NCBI GenBank assembly: GCA_022822905.1
Contig: JAJDYE010000041.1
Span: 1-64,000, forward strand
Reading direction: 5' to 3'
Source of the DNA: Acidimicrobiia bacterium
GTDB lineage: Bacteria > Actinomycetota > Acidimicrobiia > Acidimicrobiales > Bin134
DNA: 64,000 bases
A program made the translations under genes and the position numbers. Positions 60,555-64,000 of the stretch are shown here, in pieces. The notes beneath the pieces are model-generated. The model was not told the DNA's origin. It did not search any database and saw only the letters and a program-made list of their open reading frames with translations. The stretch's first letter is position 1; each line of letters begins with the position of its first letter.

Positions 60555-61766
60555 CTAGGCCTGTCCGTTGGACAACACGTCGGCCATGGTGTCGAACAGG
60601 ATGCCGATCTCGTGGTCGGTGATCACCAAGGGCGGACAGATGGCCAGCCCGGTGCCCACCGGCCGCAGCACAACCCCGGCCTCCAGCAGCCGCATCCGGG
60701 CGGCCGCGGCGTCGTAGCCCAGCTCAGCGGCGTACACCGCTCCGGTCCCCCGGTAGCTCTGGATGATCCCGTCGGCCTGAAGGGCGGCGAGACCCTCGGT
60801 GAGCTTTTCGGCCAGGTGCGGCACCCTCGCCACGAGCTGCTCTTTCTCCATCAGGGCCAGGTTGGCCACCCCGGCGGCCATGCCGGTGGGGTGCCCGGCG
60901 TAGGTGTAGCCGGTGCGCAGGGTATATCCGGGCTGCTCCAACACGTCGCAAACCGCTCGGCTGGCGATGACACCGCCCACCGGCTGATAGCCGGAGGTGA
61001 CCCCTTTGGCAAACGTCATCAGGTCGGGCATCACGCCGTAGTGCTGGGCCCCGAACCACGAACCGGTGCGGCCGAATCCGCATATCACCTCGTCGAGGAT
61101 CAGCAGGGCCCCGTGCTGGTCGCACAGCCGCCGCAGTCCCTCCAAGTAGCCGTCGGACGGCGGATACACGCCCCCCGCCCCTTGCAGCGGCTCGGTGATG
61201 ACCGCGGCCACCCGACCCTCATTGGCGGCCATGGTGGTGCTCACCGCCTCGATGTCGTCGCGGGGCACCTCGATGAAATGGGGCACTAGATCACCCCACC
61301 CCTCCCGGTTGCCGGCGATGCCCTGGGCCGTGGTACCCCCGAAGTTGGTGCCGTGGTAGGCGTCGGTGCGCCGGATGATCACTTGGCGGTCGGTATCGCC
61401 CTGGAGCTGGTGTACCGCTCGGGCGATCTTCAGCGCGGAATCCACCGCCTCCGACCCCGAGCCGCAGAAGAACACCCGTCCATCGGGATGCGGCGACCGC
61501 TCGACCACCATCGAGGCCAGCTCTTCAGCGGGTTCGTTGGTGAACGGGGCGAACGTCTGATAGGCGTCCAGCAGCCGCATCTGGTCGGCCACTGCGTCGA
61601 TGATCTCGGCCCGGCCGTGGCCCACCTGGCAGTACCACAGACTGGCCAGGGCATCCAGATACCGCTTTCCCTGGTCATCCCAGAGCGTGCAGCCCTCAGC
61701 CCGCACGATGGTGATGAAGTCGTCGGCCGCGGGTGGGGCGAATCCATGCAAGAACTTGGTAGGCAC
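60555..61766 (-). CDS. Class III PLP-dependent aminotransferase
   Basis: This 403-residue enzyme is of the omega-amino acid/pyruvate transaminase type. Motifs are LWDDQGKRYLDALASLWYCQVGHGRAEI, FFCGSGSEAVDSALKIAR, YHGTNFGGTTAQG, TEPLQGAGGVYPP, LILDEVICGFGRTG and the PLP Lys in FAKGVTSGYQPVGG. Amino donors and acceptors cannot be read from sequence. GTG 61766 lies six bases after a TAGAAT box. It is divergent from the LLM oxidoreductase gene. Confidence 0.93.
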   Translation of the reverse strand: MPTKFLHGFAPPAADDFITIVRAEGCTLWDDQGKRYLDALASLWYCQVGHGRAEIIDAVADQMRLLDAYQTFAPFTNEPAEELASMVVERSPHPDGRVFFCGSGSEAVDSALKIARAVHQLQGDTDRQVIIRRTDAYHGTNFGGTTAQGIAGNREGWGDLVPHFIEVPRDDIEAVSTTMAANEGRVAAVITEPLQGAGGVYPPSDGYLEGLRRLCDQHGALLILDEVICGFGRTGSWFGAQHYGVMPDLMTFAKGVTSGYQPVGGVIASRAVCDVLEQPGYTLRTGYTYAGHPTGMAAGVANLALMEKEQLVARVPHLAEKLTEGLAALQADGIIQSYRGTGAVYAAELGYDAAAARMRLLEAGVVLRPVGTGLAICPPLVITDHEIGILFDTMADVLSNGQA

Positions 61767-61772
61767 CGCGGA

Positions 61773-61778
61773 ATTCTA
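61773..61778 (-). promoter_or_regulatory. -10 box TAGAAT for a leaderless transcript
   Basis: On the minus strand TAGAAT is followed by TCCGCG and the GTG at 61766. Facing it, a weaker TAGTGC lies six bases before the ATG of the divergent gene at 61829. Confidence 0.55.
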
Positions 61779-61828
61779 CCCACCGCCAATTCACTTACCG
61801 GCCACCGGGAGTGGGATAGTGCGGGCAT

Positions 61829-62890
61829 ATGAAGCTGGGAATCGGGGTGGACATTTGGAACCAGGCCAGGCTGGATACCTCGCTGGCCGAAGAGCAGTTG
61901 GCCAGGGTGCAGCTGGCCGAGCGACTGGGCTACGACTCGGTGTGGTCGGCAGAGATCTACGGTGTGGACGCCATCACCCCGCTGGCCTGGATCGCGGCCC
62001 ACACCCGCCACATCCGCCTGGGCACCGCGGTGTGCCAGGTGGCCGCCCGACCGGCGGTGACCGCCGCCATGCAGTTCGGCACCCTGGAGGCGCTGGCCGG
62101 GCCGGGGCGGGCCATCTGCGGACTGGGCCTCTCGGGTCCCCAGATCGTGGAGGGGTGGTACGGCCAGCCGTGGGGAAAGCCCAATGCCCTGTTGCGCGAC
62201 TACGTGTCCATCATCAAGAAAGTGTTCGCCCGCCAGGGGCCGCTGAGCCATGACGGATCTCAGATCAGCTTGCCGTATAGCGGCGAGGGCGCGCTGGGTG
62301 TGGGCAAGCCGCTGAAGTCGATCCTGCACATGAACCCCGACATCCCGGTGTTCCTGGCCACCGGCGGGCCGGCCAACACCGCGCTGATGGCCGAGCTGGC
62401 CGACGGGTGGCTGCCGCTGGGCTACACCCCCGGCAGCGCCCACCTCTACGCCGAGGCCATCCAGAGGGGCCTCGACCGGGCCGGGCGCACCTGGGACGAC
62501 ATCGAGATCCAGGCCGGGTCCCGAGTGTCGATCACCGACGACGTGCAAGGGGCCATCGACGAGGCCAAGCCCCAGTTCGCCTTCCTGGTGGGGGGCTACG
62601 GCACTCGGGAGTACAACTTCCACCGCGACGCCATGGTGCGGCGGGGCTTCGGCGAGGCCGCCGAGCGCATCCAGGAGCTGTTCATGGCCGGGCGCCGGGA
62701 CGAGGCGGTGGCCGCGGTGCCCGAAGAGTACATCGACGACGGAGCGCTGATCGGCTCCCGCCAGCGCATCAAGGAGCGCTTTTCCCGCTGGTGCGACACC
62801 AAAGCCACCGGTCTCACCATCCGAGCCGACACCGACGAGGAGCGGGCCTACATCGCCGAGTTGGCTGAGGCGAAACCTCGGACTACTTAG
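61829..62890 (+). CDS. LLM-class (luciferase-like) F420-dependent oxidoreductase
   Basis: This 353-residue TIM-barrel protein has MKLGIGVDIW, LAERLGYDSVWSAEIYGVDAITPLAWIAAHT, IRLGTAVCQVAARPAV, the flavin/F420 phosphate site GLGLSGPQIVEGWYG and PVFLATGGPANTALMAELADGWLPLGYTP. This pattern is typical of actinobacterial F420-dependent members that reduce or oxidise xenobiotic or cofactor-linked substrates. It overlaps the end of the convergent P450 gene by eight bases. Confidence 0.9.
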   Translation: MKLGIGVDIWNQARLDTSLAEEQLARVQLAERLGYDSVWSAEIYGVDAITPLAWIAAHTRHIRLGTAVCQVAARPAVTAAMQFGTLEALAGPGRAICGLGLSGPQIVEGWYGQPWGKPNALLRDYVSIIKKVFARQGPLSHDGSQISLPYSGEGALGVGKPLKSILHMNPDIPVFLATGGPANTALMAELADGWLPLGYTPGSAHLYAEAIQRGLDRAGRTWDDIEIQAGSRVSITDDVQGAIDEAKPQFAFLVGGYGTREYNFHRDAMVRRGFGEAAERIQELFMAGRRDEAVAAVPEEYIDDGALIGSRQRIKERFSRWCDTKATGLTIRADTDEERAYIAELAEAKPRTT

Positions 62891-64000
62891 CCGTCAGTTT
62901 GGCCGGGATGGGCAAATGCGACATACCGCCGGGCAGCGGCGGGTAGGTCGCCCCCGCAATCACTGACATCTCCGCCACCCGGTCGCAGAGCACATTGACC
63001 GCGCACGATGCCTCGATGCGGGCCAGGGTGGCGCCGGGACAGATGTGGGGGCCGCCGCCGAATCCGAGGTGGTCGCGGGGGTCGTCTCGGTCCAACCGGA
63101 ATACGTCGGGGTCGTCGTACACCGTCTCGTCCCGGTTGGCCGAGCCTATGCCCACTTCTACCCATTCTCCGGCGTGCATCTCTACTCCGTCGAGCGCGAC
63201 GTCGTGGGTGCAGCGCCTGGTGGTCGCCTGCACCGGCGCGTCATGGCGCAGCGATTCCTCCACCAGCGGGCTCACCAGGTTTCGGTCGGCCGATACCCGC
63301 TCGAAGAGTTCCCGGTCCCGCAGCAGCCGGTGGGCCAGGTGTACCAGCAGCGCCCGAGTGGTGTGGACCCCGGCCATCACCATGAACTGGAGCTGGGTAA
63401 CGATTTCGGTGTCGCTGAGCGGCACCCCGTCGACCTCGGCGTTCATCAGCCCGATGATCACATCGTGGGGCTGCTCCTCCCCGACGGCGGCCGAGGCCCG
63501 GCGCCCAGCCAGCGCGTCTCTGAAGTAGTCGAGAATGGCCGGGCCTGTCGGCTTGATCCCCGGCGTGCCCGGTCGCTGCATGAGCGTTCCGTCGAACGAC
63601 CAGCCCATGAACTTGTCCCCCGCCTCGGGGGGAAGACCCATGAGGTCGGCCAGCGTGGCGCTGGGGATGGGCATGGCGTAGCCCGCGTGCAGGTCACCCT
63701 CACCAGCAGCCAGCATCGGATCGAGCAGCCGGTGGCAGGTTCGAGTGACGAACTCCTCGGTGTTGCGCAGCCGGTGGGGGGCGAAGTTGGAGTTGTACAG
63801 CCGCCGGATGCGGCCGTGGCGGGGCTCGGGTATCTCGCTCAGAAACAGCTCCTCGGCCGGCACCACCTCGGTGCCGGCCAGTCCGGCCATGGGCGCCAGA
63901 TCGGCCACGAACGTCTCCACCTCTTTGAGGGCGGTGTCGATGTGGCGGCGGGTCGAGAGGTACCAGCCGCCTTTGGGTGACGGGCAAATGGGATGTTCTG
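62883..64000 (-). CDS. Cytochrome P450, N-terminus cut by the window edge
   Basis: At least 372 codons are present; the frame stays open to the edge (EHPICPSPKGGWYLSTRRHID, the normal P450 beginning), so the GTG at 63920 is not the start. The I-helix AGVHTTRALLVHLAH supplies the oxygen-activating Thr. The ExxR motif lies in VEESLRHDAPVQ, where R is conserved, and the heme-binding loop is FGGGPHICPGATLARIE with the axial Cys. Soluble bacterial CYP; substrate unknown. It closes the oxidative gene cluster. Confidence 0.93.
   Translation of the reverse strand, partial: EHPICPSPKGGWYLSTRRHIDTALKEVETFVADLAPMAGLAGTEVVPAEELFLSEIPEPRHGRIRRLYNSNFAPHRLRNTEEFVTRTCHRLLDPMLAAGEGDLHAGYAMPIPSATLADLMGLPPEAGDKFMGWSFDGTLMQRPGTPGIKPTGPAILDYFRDALAGRRASAAVGEEQPHDVIIGLMNAEVDGVPLSDTEIVTQLQFMVMAGVHTTRALLVHLAHRLLRDRELFERVSADRNLVSPLVEESLRHDAPVQATTRRCTHDVALDGVEMHAGEWVEVGIGSANRDETVYDDPDVFRLDRDDPRDHLGFGGGPHICPGATLARIEASCAVNVLCDRVAEMSVIAGATYPPLPGGMSHLPIPAKLTAK

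Overview
The window looks like a chromosomal segment of a high-GC actinomycete, most likely an uncultured member of the Acidimicrobiia. This is inferred from gene content, not from a marker phylogeny. The supporting genes are an MtrA/MtrB/LpqB-like signalling trio, a mycothiol-dependent isomerase homologue, a PimB-type mannosyltransferase, F420/FMN-type oxidoreductases, P450 and SDR genes, a class A RNase P RNA, and many genes that appear to be transcribed without a leader.

Bases 1-19,380 form an accessory island. The left edge cuts through the start of an IS3-type transposase gene. Unrelated, partly decayed and small membrane-protein genes follow, and then defence-type genes: a DUF3644 protein, a phospholipase-D-like protein, an Abi_C abortive-infection protein next to a stand-alone Toprim-like protein, a complete type I restriction-modification operon (hsdM-hsdS-hsdR), and an overlapping rloA-rloB pair with its own promoter directly behind hsdR.

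Bases 19,389-31,211 are ordinary chromosomal genes: threonine aldolase, inositol monophosphatase, the two-component system with its lipoprotein, phosphofructokinase, an AlaC-like aminotransferase, a START-type protein, a mannosyltransferase, queG and trpD.

Bases 31,444-46,734 are the most coherent system in the window. A GH4 alpha-galactosidase heads a sugar ABC transporter operon that also contains a beta-propeller surface lipoprotein. A divergent operon encodes a LacI-family regulator, galactokinase, a GlpD-type dehydrogenase and a GlpK-like kinase. Two adjacent 12-bp LacI-type palindromes lie between the operons, over both promoters, and a second glpD flanks the cluster. Together these genes would import an alpha-galactoside, release galactose and phosphorylate it, and handle the other half as a glycerol-like polyol. 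The best guess for the substrate is an alpha-galactosyl-glycerol such as floridoside or a galactolipid head group.

Bases 46,816-64,000 hold rnpB, a zinc-ribbon coiled-coil protein, a class A penicillin-binding protein with unusual calcium-type repeats, and acyl-CoA genes (acetoacetyl-CoA synthetase, CitE-like lyase). They also hold a DUF1214 protein, a metallopeptidase and an oxidative cluster: a DegT-fold enzyme with His in place of the PLP lysine, an alcohol dehydrogenase, two SDRs, a class III aminotransferase, an LLM oxidoreductase, and a P450 cut by the right edge.

Two window-wide patterns stand out. At ten gene starts a TANNNT hexamer sits exactly six bases before ATG or GTG, which places the transcription start on the start codon. 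Several gene ends also carry a short direct repeat of themselves 17-41 bp away.
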